DNA of 8,000 nt, from contig JAEKLU010000054.1 of assembly GCA_019509685.1 (NCBI GenBank), positions 1 through 8,000 of the forward strand, in the 5' to 3' direction. Made by a program: the position numbers and the translations under genes. The notes beneath the pieces were generated by a model. That model searched no databases. It was not told the origin of the DNA and saw only the letters and a program-made list of their open reading frames with translations. This DNA is from Mesorhizobium sp. (lineage in GTDB: Bacteria; Pseudomonadota; Alphaproteobacteria; Rhizobiales; Rhizobiaceae). Below, one piece after another: positions 1 through 7,320 of the stretch; the first letter of the stretch is position 1; every line of letters begins with the position of its first letter.

Positions 1-70
1 ATCCGCCAGAAAGCTTCTGGCCCAGAAATGCCTCCGCCAGGCTCAACTGACCCGTCTGCTTCACCGCCAT
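1..70 (-). CDS. N-terminus of a probable IS5-type transposase (partial)
   Basis: Only the first 23 codons lie in the window; the frame is open to the edge. The ATG (68-70 on the plus strand) is preceded by a very strong Shine-Dalgarno, GGAGGG (complement of 78-83), 7 nt upstream, which makes a real gene start convincing. The peptide begins MAVKQTGQLSLAEAF. From memory this resembles the start of IS5-family transposases common in rhizobia (xxQTGQLSLAEA...), but no DDE residue is visible, so the family is a guess. If correct, the insertion sequence end should lie between about 90 and 125. In related rhizobia the gene next to dnaQ on this side is often secB; no secB sequence is seen here. It could be another small cytoplasmic protein. 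Confidence 0.5.
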   Translation of the reverse strand, partial: MAVKQTGQLSLAEAFLGQKLSGG

Positions 71-127
71 TGCGATTCCCTCCGAGCTTCCGTCTCAGAG
101 AATCACAACCAGCCAATTACGCAACAG

Positions 128-170
128 TCCCCTTGTGGGGGAGATGCCCGGCAGGGCAGAGGGGGGCGCG
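128..170. repeat. Rhizobial-type intergenic palindromic repeat
   Basis: Two adjacent short palindromes lie here: TCCCC-TTGT-GGGGGA (128-142) and TGCCC-GGCA-GGGCA (145-158), followed by a G-rich run (161-166). The CCCCTTGTGGGG core is shared with the repeats at 7280-7300, 7321-7344 and, inverted, 7441-7464. It sits in the short gap between the end of dnaQ and the leftmost gene. The double hairpin is typical of small dispersed intergenic elements in rhizobia (RPE/REP-like). It might help transcript ending after dnaQ, but no T-run follows on either strand, so a classical intrinsic terminator is not supported. Confidence 0.65.
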
Positions 171-193
171 AAGGATCGCTGCCTGCCCAGTTG

Positions 194-898
194 TTACCCC
201 GCCGCCACCTTCAGCCACAGCGCCTTTTCGCCGAGCGTTGAAACCAGCCCGGCATGCGCGGCTCGGTCGGCCTCCGACAGCCGCGGCGGCAAGGCGATCG
301 GCCTGGCGCCGATCGAGATGTCGATGTCGGCCACCTCGCCGGCGCCGTTCATCTGCACGGCGACGGCCTCGAGCACCAGCGCCGCCTGCTTGCCGCCGAT
401 GAGCTCGATATAGACCTCGGCCAGCAATTCGGAGTCGAGCAGCGCGCCGTGCTTGGTACGCCGGGTGTTGTCGATGCCGTAGCGCCGGCAGAGCGCGTCG
501 AGCGAGTTCGGCCCCATCGGGTGCTTGCGGCGCGCCAAGGCCAGCGTGTCGACGACGCGGCCGATATCGATCGCTTCTCGGTCGAGCCGGCTGAATTCGA
601 TGTTGAGGAAGCCGATGTCGAAGGTCGCGTTGTGCGCGATCAGCTTGGCGCCGTCGGTGAAGTCCAGCCATTCCTGTGCGATTTCGGCGAAGGTCGGCTT
701 GCCGACCAGGTCGGCGGCGCTGATGCCGTGCACCGCCTGCGCTTCGGCATGGATGGCTCGGCCTTGCGGGTTGATGAATTTGTGGAACGTGCGCCCGGTC
801 GGGAAGCGATTGACCAGTTCGACGCCGCCAAGCTCGATGATGCGGTCGTCGCGCATATCGAGGCCGGTGGTTTCAGTATCGAAGATGATCTCACGCAT
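194..898 (-). CDS. dnaQ: DNA polymerase III subunit epsilon (3'-5' proofreading exonuclease)
   Basis: DnaQ is the proofreading 3'-5' exonuclease of the replicative polymerase, bound to the alpha subunit. The 234-residue protein has all three Exo motifs of the DEDDh family: FDTETTG with D7 and E9, HNATFD with D94, and KHGALLD with H150 and D155. These correspond to the five metal-binding/catalytic residues of E. coli epsilon (243 aa). GGKQAALVL at 168-176 aligns with the place of the beta-clamp-binding motif in E. coli epsilon and probably binds the clamp. The C-terminal tail should contact the alpha subunit. I chose the ATG at 898 because family members begin MREIIFDTETTG; a longer frame from a TTG at 943 adds 15 residues with no family support. 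It is the last gene of the leftward cluster, 77 nt after coaE. It ends in TAA at 194-196. Confidence 0.95.
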   Translation of the reverse strand: MREIIFDTETTGLDMRDDRIIELGGVELVNRFPTGRTFHKFINPQGRAIHAEAQAVHGISAADLVGKPTFAEIAQEWLDFTDGAKLIAHNATFDIGFLNIEFSRLDREAIDIGRVVDTLALARRKHPMGPNSLDALCRRYGIDNTRRTKHGALLDSELLAEVYIELIGGKQAALVLEAVAVQMNGAGEVADIDISIGARPIALPPRLSEADRAAHAGLVSTLGEKALWLKVAAG

Positions 899-975
899 TC
901 GAATCAGTTCGTCCTTGCACGAGACAGCATCGTGCTTCGGCAAGAAATGGCAATGGCTGCTGCTGACGGCAAGCG

Positions 976-1581
976 TCAGGAGCGAGGGGTTCCGGGCTTA
1001 TCCCCTGCCAACTCGGCAATGATCGCCGCGACCGCCATACGCGCGGCCTCGAAGCCGTGCCCGGTGTCGATGACGAAATCGGCCTGGCGGCGTTTTTCGG
1101 CATCCGGCACCTGCTTGGCCAGGATCGAGGCGAACTTCTCCTCGCTCATTCCGGGACGTGCCAACACCCGGGCGCGCTGGATGTCGGGCGCCGCCGTGAC
1201 GACCACGACCTTGTCGACACGGTTGCGGCCGCCGGTTTCGAAAAGCAGCGGGATGTCGAGTACGGCGAGCGGCGCCCCAGCCTCGCGATGCCTGGCCAGA
1301 AACGCGTCGGCGTCGGCGCGGACCAGCGGATGGACGATTGCCTCGAGTTTTTTCAGCGCCGCCGGATCGGCAAGCACCTTTGCCGCCAGCTTCACCCGAT
1401 CGACGACGCCGGCTTGCGTCGTGCCGGGGAATGCCGCCTCGACCAAAGGGACGGCCTTGCCGGAATAGAGACGATGCACGGTCTCGTCGGAATCATGCAC
1501 CGGCACGCCGGCGTCAGCGAACATCTCTGCGGTGGCCGACTTGCCCATGCCGATCGATCCGGTGAGGCCAAGCACGATCAT
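976..1581 (-). CDS. coaE: Dephospho-CoA kinase
   Basis: CoaE carries out the last step of coenzyme A synthesis, phosphorylating the 3'-hydroxyl of dephospho-CoA with ATP in the cytoplasm. The 201-residue product is of normal length (about 200 aa). It opens with the P-loop [11 protein letters not shown] (residues 5-15), and has the family's DIPLLFE motif and a LID-like segment rich in Arg ([13 protein letters not shown]). The ATG at 1581 overlaps the aroE stop by one base (TGATG), and GAGGG in the end of aroE gives a good ribosome site, so translation is probably coupled. A TTG one codon upstream is the only alternative and is less likely. The 77-nt gap to dnaQ shows no obvious terminator. No anomalies are seen. 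Confidence 0.95.
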   Translation of the reverse strand: MIVLGLTGSIGMGKSATAEMFADAGVPVHDSDETVHRLYSGKAVPLVEAAFPGTTQAGVVDRVKLAAKVLADPAALKKLEAIVHPLVRADADAFLARHREAGAPLAVLDIPLLFETGGRNRVDKVVVVTAAPDIQRARVLARPGMSEEKFASILAKQVPDAEKRRQADFVIDTGHGFEAARMAVAAIIAELAGDKPGTPRS

Positions 1582-2414
1582 CAATGGCCCTCGATATCGG
1601 CGACGATCATGCGCCGCAGCTCGGCGCTGACCTCAGGCTTCCTGCCGAACCAGCGCTCGAAGCCGGGCACCGCCTGGTGCAGCAGCATGCCCAGACCATC
1701 GACCGTTTTCAGGCCGCGCGCCCTGGCGGCCGCGAGCAATGGCGTTTCCAGCGGCACATAGACGATGTCGGTGACGATGGCGTGGCCGGGCAGGCCCGCC
1801 GGATCGGCGGCAAGACCCTCATTGCCATGCATGCCGAGCGCGGTGGTGTTGACCAGGAGACCGGCATCGGCGAGCAACGCGCCGACAGCCTCGGCACCAT
1901 GGGCTGAAACGCCGACGCCGAACCGGTCGGCAAGCTCCTGGGCCCTTGCCAGCGTGCGGTTGACGATGCGGATGTCGCTTATGCCGCGCTGTTTCAGCGC
2001 ATGGATGACCGCGCGCGAGGCGCCGCCGGCGCCCAGCACGACCGCGGGGCCATTGTCCGCCCAGCCCGGTGCATAATCATCGAGATTGCCGGCGAAGCCG
2101 ATGCCGTCGGTATTGCCGCCCCACAACACGCCATCCTCGAACCACAGCGTGTTGACCGCGCCGATCGCTTCGGCGGCCTCGTCGCGGCGTTCGGCTAGAG
2201 CGAACGCCGCCTCCTTGTGCGGAATGGTGACGTTGCCGCCGCGATAGCCGTTCGCGCCCAGCGATTTCAGGAAGGACGCAAAATCATCCGGCCTGACATC
2301 GATCGCCTGGTAGCTGCCGTCGATGCCGTATGTCGCCAGCCAATGGCCGTGGATCTTCGGCGAGCGCGAATGCGCGATCGGATGTCCGGTGACGAAGGCC
2401 TTTTTCTCAGCCAT
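1581..2414 (-). CDS. aroE: Shikimate dehydrogenase (NADP+)
   Basis: AroE reduces 3-dehydroshikimate to shikimate with NADPH, in the pathway to aromatic amino acids. The 277-residue protein shows the N-terminal shikimate-binding SRSP (16-19) and NVTIPHK with catalytic K67, then N88 and NTDGIGF with catalytic D103. The nucleotide-binding loop GAGGASRA (128-135) and NRT (152-154), where the Arg typically contacts the NADP phosphate, follow. LGMLLHQA near the C-terminus is also conserved. The start is the ATG at 2414, with GGAG 6 nt upstream; a TTG at 2426 in the same frame is less likely. The first 8 nt overlap the end of maf and the stop overlaps coaE, so the genes are probably translated from one message. 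Confidence 0.95.
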   Translation of the reverse strand: MAEKKAFVTGHPIAHSRSPKIHGHWLATYGIDGSYQAIDVRPDDFASFLKSLGANGYRGGNVTIPHKEAAFALAERRDEAAEAIGAVNTLWFEDGVLWGGNTDGIGFAGNLDDYAPGWADNGPAVVLGAGGASRAVIHALKQRGISDIRIVNRTLARAQELADRFGVGVSAHGAEAVGALLADAGLLVNTTALGMHGNEGLAADPAGLPGHAIVTDIVYVPLETPLLAAARARGLKTVDGLGMLLHQAVPGFERWFGRKPEVSAELRRMIVADIEGH

Positions 2415-3006
2415 CGATCGCTCCAAGCGTGCGCAGTTCCTTCAGCACCGGCAACAGCGGCAGGCCGACAATGGTGAAATAGTCGCCTTCGATCTTGTCG
2501 AACAGCTGGATGCCTTCGCCCTCGATCTGGTAGGCGCCGACGCTGGACAACGCCTTGACGCCGACGCGCGCCAGATGGCGGCCGATGAAAGCCGGGTCGA
2601 GCTTGCGCATGGTTAGATTGGCGATGCCGACATGGCGCCAAAGAACCGCGCCGTTGCGGCACAGCACCGCGGCGCTGTTCAATTGATGCGTCTTGCCGGA
2701 CAGCGCGAGCAGGTGGCGGCGGGCGCCCTCCATGTCGGCGGGTTTGTGAAAGACCTCGTCGCCAAGCGACAGTGTCTGGTCGCAGCCCAGAACCAGCGCG
2801 CCTGGCTTGCGCTCGCTGACCTCGATGGCCTTGGCCTCGGCCAGGATCGCAGCGACGTCTTCCGGCGAGACGCCACTGTCCTTCAGGGGAGCTTCAAGAG
2901 CGCGCTCGTCGACGTCGGCCGGCACCGCCTGGATGTCGAGACCGGCGTTGACGAGCATTGCCTTGCGGTAGGGGCTGCCCGAAGCGAGGATGATTGTCTC
3001 GGCCAT
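2407..3006 (-). CDS. maf: Maf-like nucleoside triphosphate pyrophosphatase
   Basis: Maf proteins hydrolyse non-canonical or particular nucleoside triphosphates to monophosphate and pyrophosphate, and have been linked to cell-division arrest. This 199-residue protein has the N-terminal LASGSPYRK motif (family LASxSPRR), the acidic catalytic region GCDQTLS, and the C-terminal [15 protein letters not shown] and [13 protein letters not shown]. The GCDQ motif and the C-terminal part look nearer to the YceF (7-methyl-GTP pyrophosphatase) side than to the YhdE dTTP/UTP side, but substrate cannot be decided from reading alone. It starts with ATG at 3006, with only a weak ribosome site (GAAAG), 38 nt after ppsR. 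It overlaps aroE by 8 nt. This position beside the origin is also seen in Agrobacterium. Confidence 0.92.
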   Translation of the reverse strand: MAETIILASGSPYRKAMLVNAGLDIQAVPADVDERALEAPLKDSGVSPEDVAAILAEAKAIEVSERKPGALVLGCDQTLSLGDEVFHKPADMEGARRHLLALSGKTHQLNSAAVLCRNGAVLWRHVGIANLTMRKLDPAFIGRHLARVGVKALSSVGAYQIEGEGIQLFDKIEGDYFTIVGLPLLPVLKELRTLGAIDG

Positions 3007-3044
3007 GATCTTTCGCGCAGCAGCGCTCCCGGTTCAGCGGGCAC

Positions 3045-3866
3045 TTATCTGTTCTTGCCGCGCAGGGCAACGATGGCCGCCGCCGTTTCCTCGATCGAAC
3101 GACGGCTGACATCGATCATCGGCCAGCCGTGGCGGGTGCAGAGCTGGCGCGCATAGGCGAGTTCCTCGTTGATCGCGGCGCGATCGACATAGTCGTTCGG
3201 AACAAAGCTGCTGCTGTTGCCGAGAATGCGGTTTTGCCGGACATGAGAAATGCGCTCGGCCGTGGCGATGAGACCGACGACAAGCGGCTTCTTGGCTTCG
3301 ATCAGGCTTTCCGGCAGCGGCACACCAAGCACGATCGGGATGTTGGCGGTCTTGATGCCGCGGTTGGCGAGATAGATCGAGGTCGGTGTCTTCGAGGGGC
3401 GCGAGATGCCGATCAGCACGATGTCGGCATCGTCCATGTTGGCCTGCAGTTGGCCGTCATCGTGCTCCATGTTGAAGTTCAAGGCATCGATGCGGCGGAA
3501 ATATTCGGCGTCGAGCACATGCTGGGCGCCGACGCGGCGGCCGGCCGGCGTGCCGAGATAGGATTGGAAAACGGTCAGCACCGGCTCCAGCACCGAGACG
3601 CAAGGCAGGCCCATGGTGGCGCAGCGCTCGTCGATGCCGCGCGCCAGCTTCTGGTCGACGACGGTATAGAGAATGATGCCGGGCTCTTCCTCGATGTCCT
3701 CGAAGACCTTGGCGACCTGCTTTTCGGTGCGGATCAGCGGATAGATGTGCTCGATGGCGCGCGCGTCCTTGTATTGCGCGGACGCGGCCCGGCCGGCCGC
3801 CAGCAGCGTCTCGCCGGTGGCGTCGGAGATCAGATGCAGATGGAAGAAGCTTTGCGGTTTGTTCAC
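3045..3866 (-). CDS. ppsR: Pyruvate,phosphate dikinase / PEP synthase regulatory protein (DUF299 kinase-pyrophosphorylase)
   Basis: This family both inactivates and reactivates PPDK or PEP synthase: it phosphorylates a threonine using ADP and removes the phosphate with inorganic phosphate. It therefore controls pyruvate-to-PEP flux. The 273-residue protein starts (V/M)[19 protein letters not shown], the conserved DUF299 opening, and carries the P-loop GISRPSKT (153-160) followed by [11 protein letters not shown] chose the GTG at 3866: it gives the usual family length. An upstream ATG at 3962 would add 32 Pro-rich residues that run through the DnaA-box region. No clear Shine-Dalgarno precedes the GTG. 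A DnaA-box-like 9-mer (3859-3867) spans the start codon. It is homologous to Rickettsia RP001, the gene beside the origin there. Whether the target is PPDK or PpsA is not visible. Confidence 0.93.
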   Translation of the reverse strand: MNKPQSFFHLHLISDATGETLLAAGRAASAQYKDARAIEHIYPLIRTEKQVAKVFEDIEEEPGIILYTVVDQKLARGIDERCATMGLPCVSVLEPVLTVFQSYLGTPAGRRVGAQHVLDAEYFRRIDALNFNMEHDDGQLQANMDDADIVLIGISRPSKTPTSIYLANRGIKTANIPIVLGVPLPESLIEAKKPLVVGLIATAERISHVRQNRILGNSSSFVPNDYVDRAAINEELAYARQLCTRHGWPMIDVSRRSIEETAAAIVALRGKNR

Positions 3867-4039
3867 AGGGGGTGGGTCCAGGCTGTGGGCAATTGTGGAC
3901 AAGGCGGGATGGGGAAGCCTGTCCGGGCGAGGCGACTGTATCAGATGGCAGGTTGTCCACAATTCGCTCTGCTGTCGGCTTTATCGAGGCGCTGGGGACA
4001 AAAGTGGGGATCAATTTTTCTCAGGTGATTTCATCCACA
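3859..4039. promoter_or_regulatory. Cluster of DnaA-box-like 9-mers
   Basis: Compared with TTATCCACA, the best matches are TTGTCCACA at 3894-3902 (minus) and at 3953-3961 (plus), and TCATCCACA at 4031-4039 (plus), each with one mismatch. TTGTTCACA at 3859-3867 (plus) fits TTATNCACA with one mismatch. Weaker ones are TTGCCCACA at 3884-3892 (minus), TTGTCCCCA at 3993-4001 (minus) and TGATCCCCA at 4005-4013 (minus); the last is one base from the Caulobacter G-box TGATCCACA. The 3884 and 3894 sites are one helical turn apart in the same orientation. These are presumed DnaA sites; the strength order is inferred from mismatches only. Confidence 0.7.
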
Positions 4040-4072
4040 GCCGGAGGCGCGATAGCGAAACGCCAAGCCGCT

Positions 4073-4219
4073 GACTCCAAAAGCAGAATCCGGCTCTTCC
4101 CCAGATCCCTCCAAATTGCGAATGCGACCGCGCGACAATATGCTGACTGGAATTTCGGGGCGCGAGACGGGACAGGTCGCAACCACCATAACCAACAGAC
4201 TCTTAGAATCAGAAGACTC
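4073..4219. promoter_or_regulatory. Cluster of five GANTC (CcrM methylation) sites
   Basis: GANTC occurs at 4073-4077, 4086-4090, 4198-4202, 4206-4210 and 4215-4219. The last three fall within 22 bp, directly before the hemE-side AT-rich tract. In alphaproteobacteria CcrM methylates this sequence, and the methylation state reports passage of the replication fork and tunes nearby promoters. The cluster is visible in the sequence; a regulatory role here is inferred. Confidence 0.55.
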
Positions 4220-4250
4220 ATTTAGAATAGATATTTGTTTTAGAAGAGCT
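4201..4250. promoter_or_regulatory. AT-rich tract with three TTAGAA repeats: candidate unwinding element and/or hemE promoter
   Basis: The tract is 72% A+T in an otherwise GC-rich region. TTAGAA appears at 4203-4208, 4222-4227 and 4240-4245, i.e. spaced 19 and 18 bp. It lies about 160 bp from the nearest DnaA-like site and 19 bp before the hemE ATG. TAGAAT at 4223-4228 could serve as a -10 element, but no convincing -35 is seen. It could be the duplex-unwinding element of the origin, a promoter, or both. Confidence 0.45.
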
Positions 4251-4268
4251 GGAGAGGGCGAGCGACGG

Positions 4269-5297
4269 ATGGCTCAGAAACGCATCATGCTGGACGTCCT
4301 AAGGGGCGCGACGGCTTCACCGCCACCGCTTTGGATGATGCGTCAGGCAGGCCGCTATCTGCCGGAATACCGCGATACCAGGAAGCGGGCCGGATCCTTC
4401 CTCGACCTCTGCTATGACCCGGACTTTGCCGTCGAAGTGACGCTGCAGCCGATCGAACGCTTCGGCTTCGATGCCTCGATCCTGTTTTCCGATATTCTGG
4501 TCGTGCCGCATGCGCTGGGCCGCGAGGTCCGCTTCGAGGAAGGCCGCGGGCCGATCTTGAAGCCGATTGCGGCAGGCGAGATTGCGGACCTCACCGGCGA
4601 AACGTTTCACGTGAATCTCGAACCGGTCTACGAGACGATGCGCCGGCTCCGGGCAAGGCTGCCTGGTGAAACGACGCTGATCGGCTTTTGCGGCGCGCCC
4701 TGGACGGTAGCGACCTATATGATCGCCGGCCACGGCACGCCGGACCAGAGCCCGGCGCGGCTTTTCGCCTATCGCGAGCCCGAGGCCTTTGCACGGCTCC
4801 TGAAGATCCTCGCCGATCACTCGGCTGCCTATCTCATCCGCCAGATCGAGGCCGGCGCCGATGTGGTGCAGATCTTCGATTCGTGGTCGGGTGTGCTCGA
4901 CGACGCTTGCTTCGAAGCCTTCTGCGTCGGGCCCGTTGCCGAGATCGTGCGCCAGGTGAAGGCGGTCTACCCGGACGTTCCGGTGATCGGTTTCCCGAAG
5001 GGAGCCGGCGATCGCTATCGCGACTACAGGGGCAAGACCGGCATCACCGGCCTCGGTCTCGACTGGACGGTGCCGCTGTCGATGGCAAAGGCGCTGCAGG
5101 CCCAAGGCGCGGTGCAAGGCAATCTCGACCCGCTGCGGCTGGTTGCCGGCGGCAAGGCGCTGGCTGACGGCGTCGATGCTATCCTTCGAAGCTTGGGCGG
5201 TGGGCCGCTGATCTTCAATCTCGGCCACGGCATCACGCCGGAGACACCGGTGGCGCATGTCGAGGCCATGGTAAAACAGGTGAGGAGCCACCGATGA
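4269..5297 (+). CDS. hemE: Uroporphyrinogen decarboxylase
   Basis: HemE removes four carboxyl groups from uroporphyrinogen III to make coproporphyrinogen III, a cytoplasmic step of heme synthesis. The 342-residue product has the family signature [17 protein letters not shown] near the N-terminus (conserved R25 and R29), the catalytic aspartate D75 in ILFSDIL, and GFCGAPWT. Length is normal. The start is the ATG at 4269, giving [13 protein letters not shown]; the frame stays open upstream to 4116, but those 51 codons run through the origin region and match nothing in the family. A purine-rich stretch (GGAGAGGG, from about 4251) provides the ribosome site, rather distant. The stop overlaps the hemJ start (ATGA), so both are likely translated together. 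Confidence 0.96.
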   Translation: MAQKRIMLDVLRGATASPPPLWMMRQAGRYLPEYRDTRKRAGSFLDLCYDPDFAVEVTLQPIERFGFDASILFSDILVVPHALGREVRFEEGRGPILKPIAAGEIADLTGETFHVNLEPVYETMRRLRARLPGETTLIGFCGAPWTVATYMIAGHGTPDQSPARLFAYREPEAFARLLKILADHSAAYLIRQIEAGADVVQIFDSWSGVLDDACFEAFCVGPVAEIVRQVKAVYPDVPVIGFPKGAGDRYRDYRGKTGITGLGLDWTVPLSMAKALQAQGAVQGNLDPLRLVAGGKALADGVDAILRSLGGGPLIFNLGHGITPETPVAHVEAMVKQVRSHR

Positions 5298-5830
5298 CCG
5301 ATGCCGGCAACGCCAGCGGCACCGGCCAGGCTATGAAGCGCATGGCGATCGGCATTGGCGCTCTTGTGGTGCTGTCGGTCCTGCTTTTCTACGTGGCGGA
5401 CGAGAGCTTCTATCCCTGGGCGAAAGCGATCCATGTGATTGCCGTCATCGCCTGGATGGCCGGCATGCTCTATCTGCCGCGGCTCTTCGTCTATCATGTC
5501 GATGCCGAGAAAGGCTCGGTGCAGTCCGAGACGTTCAAGGTGATGGAACGCCGGCTGCTGCGCGGCATCATCAATCCGGCAATGATCGTCAGCTGGGTGT
5601 TCGGTCTATGGATGGCCTGGAGGATTTTTCATTTTGAGGGCGGTTGGCTGCACGCCAAGATCGCGCTGGTGCTCGTTTTGTCGGGTCTGCATGGCTATCT
5701 TGCGGGCGCTGTGCGCAAATTCGCCGAGGACAAGAACGAAAAACCGGCGCGGCACTGGCGGATCGTCAACGAGATCCCCACATTGCTGATGATCGGTATC
5801 GTCATCCTGGTCATTGTGAAGCCGTTCTAG
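5294..5830 (+). CDS. hemJ: Protoporphyrinogen oxidase HemJ (membrane protein)
   Basis: HemJ oxidises protoporphyrinogen IX to protoporphyrin IX in the inner membrane and replaces HemG/HemY in many alphaproteobacteria. The 178-residue protein has five likely membrane segments (about 17-34, 43-65, 90-112, 119-140 and 158-176). The two residues tied to heme binding in this family are present: H47 in [16 protein letters not shown] and K122 in LHAKIAL. GLHGYL and the final [18 protein letters not shown] are also typical. It overlaps hemE by 4 nt, which fits a shared heme-synthesis message. The first 15 residues are polar and variable; an internal ATG at codon 14 or 17 is possible but the overlapping start is favoured. 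Confidence 0.93.
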   Translation: MTDAGNASGTGQAMKRMAIGIGALVVLSVLLFYVADESFYPWAKAIHVIAVIAWMAGMLYLPRLFVYHVDAEKGSVQSETFKVMERRLLRGIINPAMIVSWVFGLWMAWRIFHFEGGWLHAKIALVLVLSGLHGYLAGAVRKFAEDKNEKPARHWRIVNEIPTLLMIGIVILVIVKPF

Positions 5831-6005
5831 GCTTTCCCGCTCCAACAGAAGCCCGGCAAAAGGCGGCTTGCTCTTTCAAGCGACCGACGATACAAGACGG
5901 GTCTTCCTTTCCGCCATGCGCCGCCCTTTTATCGCTTTCGGCCGCGCCCGGCATTTGTCGCATCCAGCCGATATTCCTCCCCAAAGCTTACCCAGAGTCT
6001 ATCTA
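5831..6005 (+). other. hemJ-rho intergenic / probable rho leader
   Basis: This 175-bp gap contains no gene I can support. The frame of rho stays open back to 5868, but the 46 extra codons do not resemble Rho. Rho is autoregulated through its leader in E. coli, so a leader of this size could be regulatory, but I see no specific element. The ribosome site before the rho ATG is weak (AGAG about 7 nt upstream of it). Confidence 0.4.
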
Positions 6006-7271
6006 ATGCAAGAAATGAAACTCACTGAGTTCAAGAACAAGAAACCGCCAGAGCTGATCGCTTATGCCGAGACGCTCGAGGTGGAGAACGCCAGCGTCAT
6101 GCGCAAGCAGGAGCTGATGTTCGCAATCCTGAAGAAGCTGGCCGCGCAGGACATCGAGATCATCGGTGACGGTGTGGTCGAGGTGCTGCAGGACGGTTTC
6201 GGCTTCTTGCGCTCGGCCAATGCAAACTATCTGCCGGGTCCCGACGATATCTATATCTCGCCGTCGCAGATCAGGCGCTTTTCGCTGAAGACCGGCGATA
6301 CGGTGGAAGGGCCGATCCGCAGCCCGAAAGAGGGCGAGCGCTATTTCGCGCTGCTCAAGGTCAACACGATCAATTTCGACGATCCCGAAAAGATCCGGCA
6401 CAAGATCCACTTCGACAACCTGACGCCGCTCTATCCGACCAAGAGGCTGAAGATGGAGGTCGACAATTCGACCAGCAAGGACATCTCGCCGCGCGTGATC
6501 GACCTGGTCGCGCCGATCGGCAAGGGACAGCGCGCGCTGATCAACGCGCAGCCGCGTACCGGCAAGACCGTTCTCATGCAGAACATCGCGCACTCGATCA
6601 CCGCCAACCATCCGGAATGCTACCTGATCGTGCTTCTGATCGATGAGCGGCCGGAAGAGGTGACCGACATGCAGCGCTCGGTGAAGGGCGAGGTGATCTC
6701 CTCGACCTTCGACGAGCCGGCGGTGCGCCACGTTCAGGTCGCCGAAATGGTGATCGAGAAGGCCAAGCGACTGGTCGAGCATGGCCGCGACGTGGTGATC
6801 CTTCTGGATTCGATCACCCGCCTCGGCCGCGCCTACAACACCGTGGTGCCGTCATCCGGCAAGGTGCTGACCGGCGGTGTCGACGCCAACGCGCTGCAGC
6901 GGCCGAAGCGCTTCTTCGGTGCCGCCCGCAACATCGAGGAAGGCGGGTCGCTCACCATCATCGCCACGGCGCTGATCGATACCGGCAGCCGCATGGACGA
7001 AGTGATCTTCGAAGAGTTCAAGGGCACCGGCAACTGCGAAATCCAGCTCGACCGCAAGGTGGCCGACAAGCGCATCTATCCGGCGATGGACATCCTCAAG
7101 TCCGGTACCCGCAAGGAAGACCTGCTGGTGCCGCGCGCGGACCTGCAGAAGATCTTCGTGCTACGCCGCATCCTGGCGCCGATGGGCACCACTGACGCGA
7201 TCGAGTTCCTCATCGACAAGCTCAAGCAGACCAAGTCCAACGCCGACTTCTTCGATTCGATGAATACGTGA
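6006..7271 (+). CDS. rho: Transcription termination factor Rho
   Basis: Rho is the hexameric RNA-dependent ATPase that ends transcription. The 421-residue protein is of standard size with no large insertion. It has the N-terminal helical domain (1-45), the OB-fold primary RNA-binding site including DGFGFLRS (63-70), and the ATPase core: Walker A QPRTGKT (182-188), DERPEEV (213-219), Walker B VVILLD (263-268), and the R-loop region SGKVLTGG (284-291). The start is the ATG at 6006 ([17 protein letters not shown]), matching rhizobial Rho starts; an ATG three codons later is the only real alternative. It follows the heme genes as in other rhizobia. It is convergent with the next gene, with palindromic repeats between them. 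Confidence 0.97.
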   Translation: MQEMKLTEFKNKKPPELIAYAETLEVENASVMRKQELMFAILKKLAAQDIEIIGDGVVEVLQDGFGFLRSANANYLPGPDDIYISPSQIRRFSLKTGDTVEGPIRSPKEGERYFALLKVNTINFDDPEKIRHKIHFDNLTPLYPTKRLKMEVDNSTSKDISPRVIDLVAPIGKGQRALINAQPRTGKTVLMQNIAHSITANHPECYLIVLLIDERPEEVTDMQRSVKGEVISSTFDEPAVRHVQVAEMVIEKAKRLVEHGRDVVILLDSITRLGRAYNTVVPSSGKVLTGGVDANALQRPKRFFGAARNIEEGGSLTIIATALIDTGSRMDEVIFEEFKGTGNCEIQLDRKVADKRIYPAMDILKSGTRKEDLLVPRADLQKIFVLRRILAPMGTTDAIEFLIDKLKQTKSNADFFDSMNT

Positions 7272-7279
7272 TTGGGCTA

Positions 7280-7300
7280 CCCTCCCCCTTGTGGGGCGGG
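7280..7300. repeat. Short palindromic repeat after rho
   Basis: CCC at 7280-7282 pairs with GGG at 7298-7300, and CCCC at 7284-7287 with GGGG at 7293-7296, around a CTTGT loop, with one mismatch. It begins 9 bp after the rho stop and shares the CCCCTTGTGGGG core with the repeat at 128-141. It could fold at the 3' end of the rho message. No T-run follows. Confidence 0.6.
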
Positions 7301-7320
7301 TCGAGCCGCATAGCGCTCTC

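Larger units (their letters stand above)
3867..4268. other. oriC: Putative chromosomal replication origin (oriC) between ppsR and hemE
   Basis: This 402-bp gap has no credible gene and separates two divergent gene clusters. Seen directly: DnaA-box-like 9-mers concentrated in the ppsR-side half, five GANTC sites between 4073 and 4219, and an AT-rich tract (36 A/T of 50 at 4201-4250) just before hemE. Known: the Caulobacter and Rickettsia origins lie between hemE and the RP001 (ppsR) homologue, and the Sinorhizobium origin lies next to hemE. All genes in the window close to the gap point away from it, matching co-directional replication. No Caulobacter-type TTAA-N7-TTAA CtrA site is present. 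The region must also carry the promoters of hemE and of ppsR. Function as an origin is inferred from context and motifs, not shown. Confidence 0.85.

Noticed and set aside
254..1468. Long plus-strand open frame opposite dnaQ and coaE
   Set aside because: It is antisense to two genes with clear catalytic motifs and spans their junction; its predicted protein is low-complexity and typical of GC-rich shadow frames.
4010..4022. IHF site (ATCAA followed by T-run) in the origin
   Set aside because: Matches only the ATCAA half of the WATCAANNNNTTR consensus; the TTR part is absent.
3129..4028. Plus-strand open frame opposite ppsR extending into the gap
   Set aside because: Antisense to ppsR, no recognisable motif, and its end runs through the DnaA-box region.
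4116..4268. N-terminal extension of HemE
   Set aside because: Open frame only by chance; family members start at [15 protein letters not shown] sequence and the extension covers the origin's GANTC and AT-rich parts.
3867..4268. CtrA binding sites as in the Caulobacter origin
   Set aside because: No TTAA-N7-TTAA or clear half-site pair is present in the gap.
4317..5291. Long minus-strand open frame opposite hemE
   Set aside because: Shadow of hemE; composition follows the codon structure of the real gene and no family is recognisable.
5819..5834. Hairpin AAGCC-GTTCTA-GGCTT at the hemJ stop as an intrinsic terminator
   Set aside because: Only 5 bp of stem and no T-run after it.
5868..6005. 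N-terminal extension of Rho
   Set aside because: Rho in this group starts at about MxEMKLxEFK; the extra 46 residues look like translated leader.
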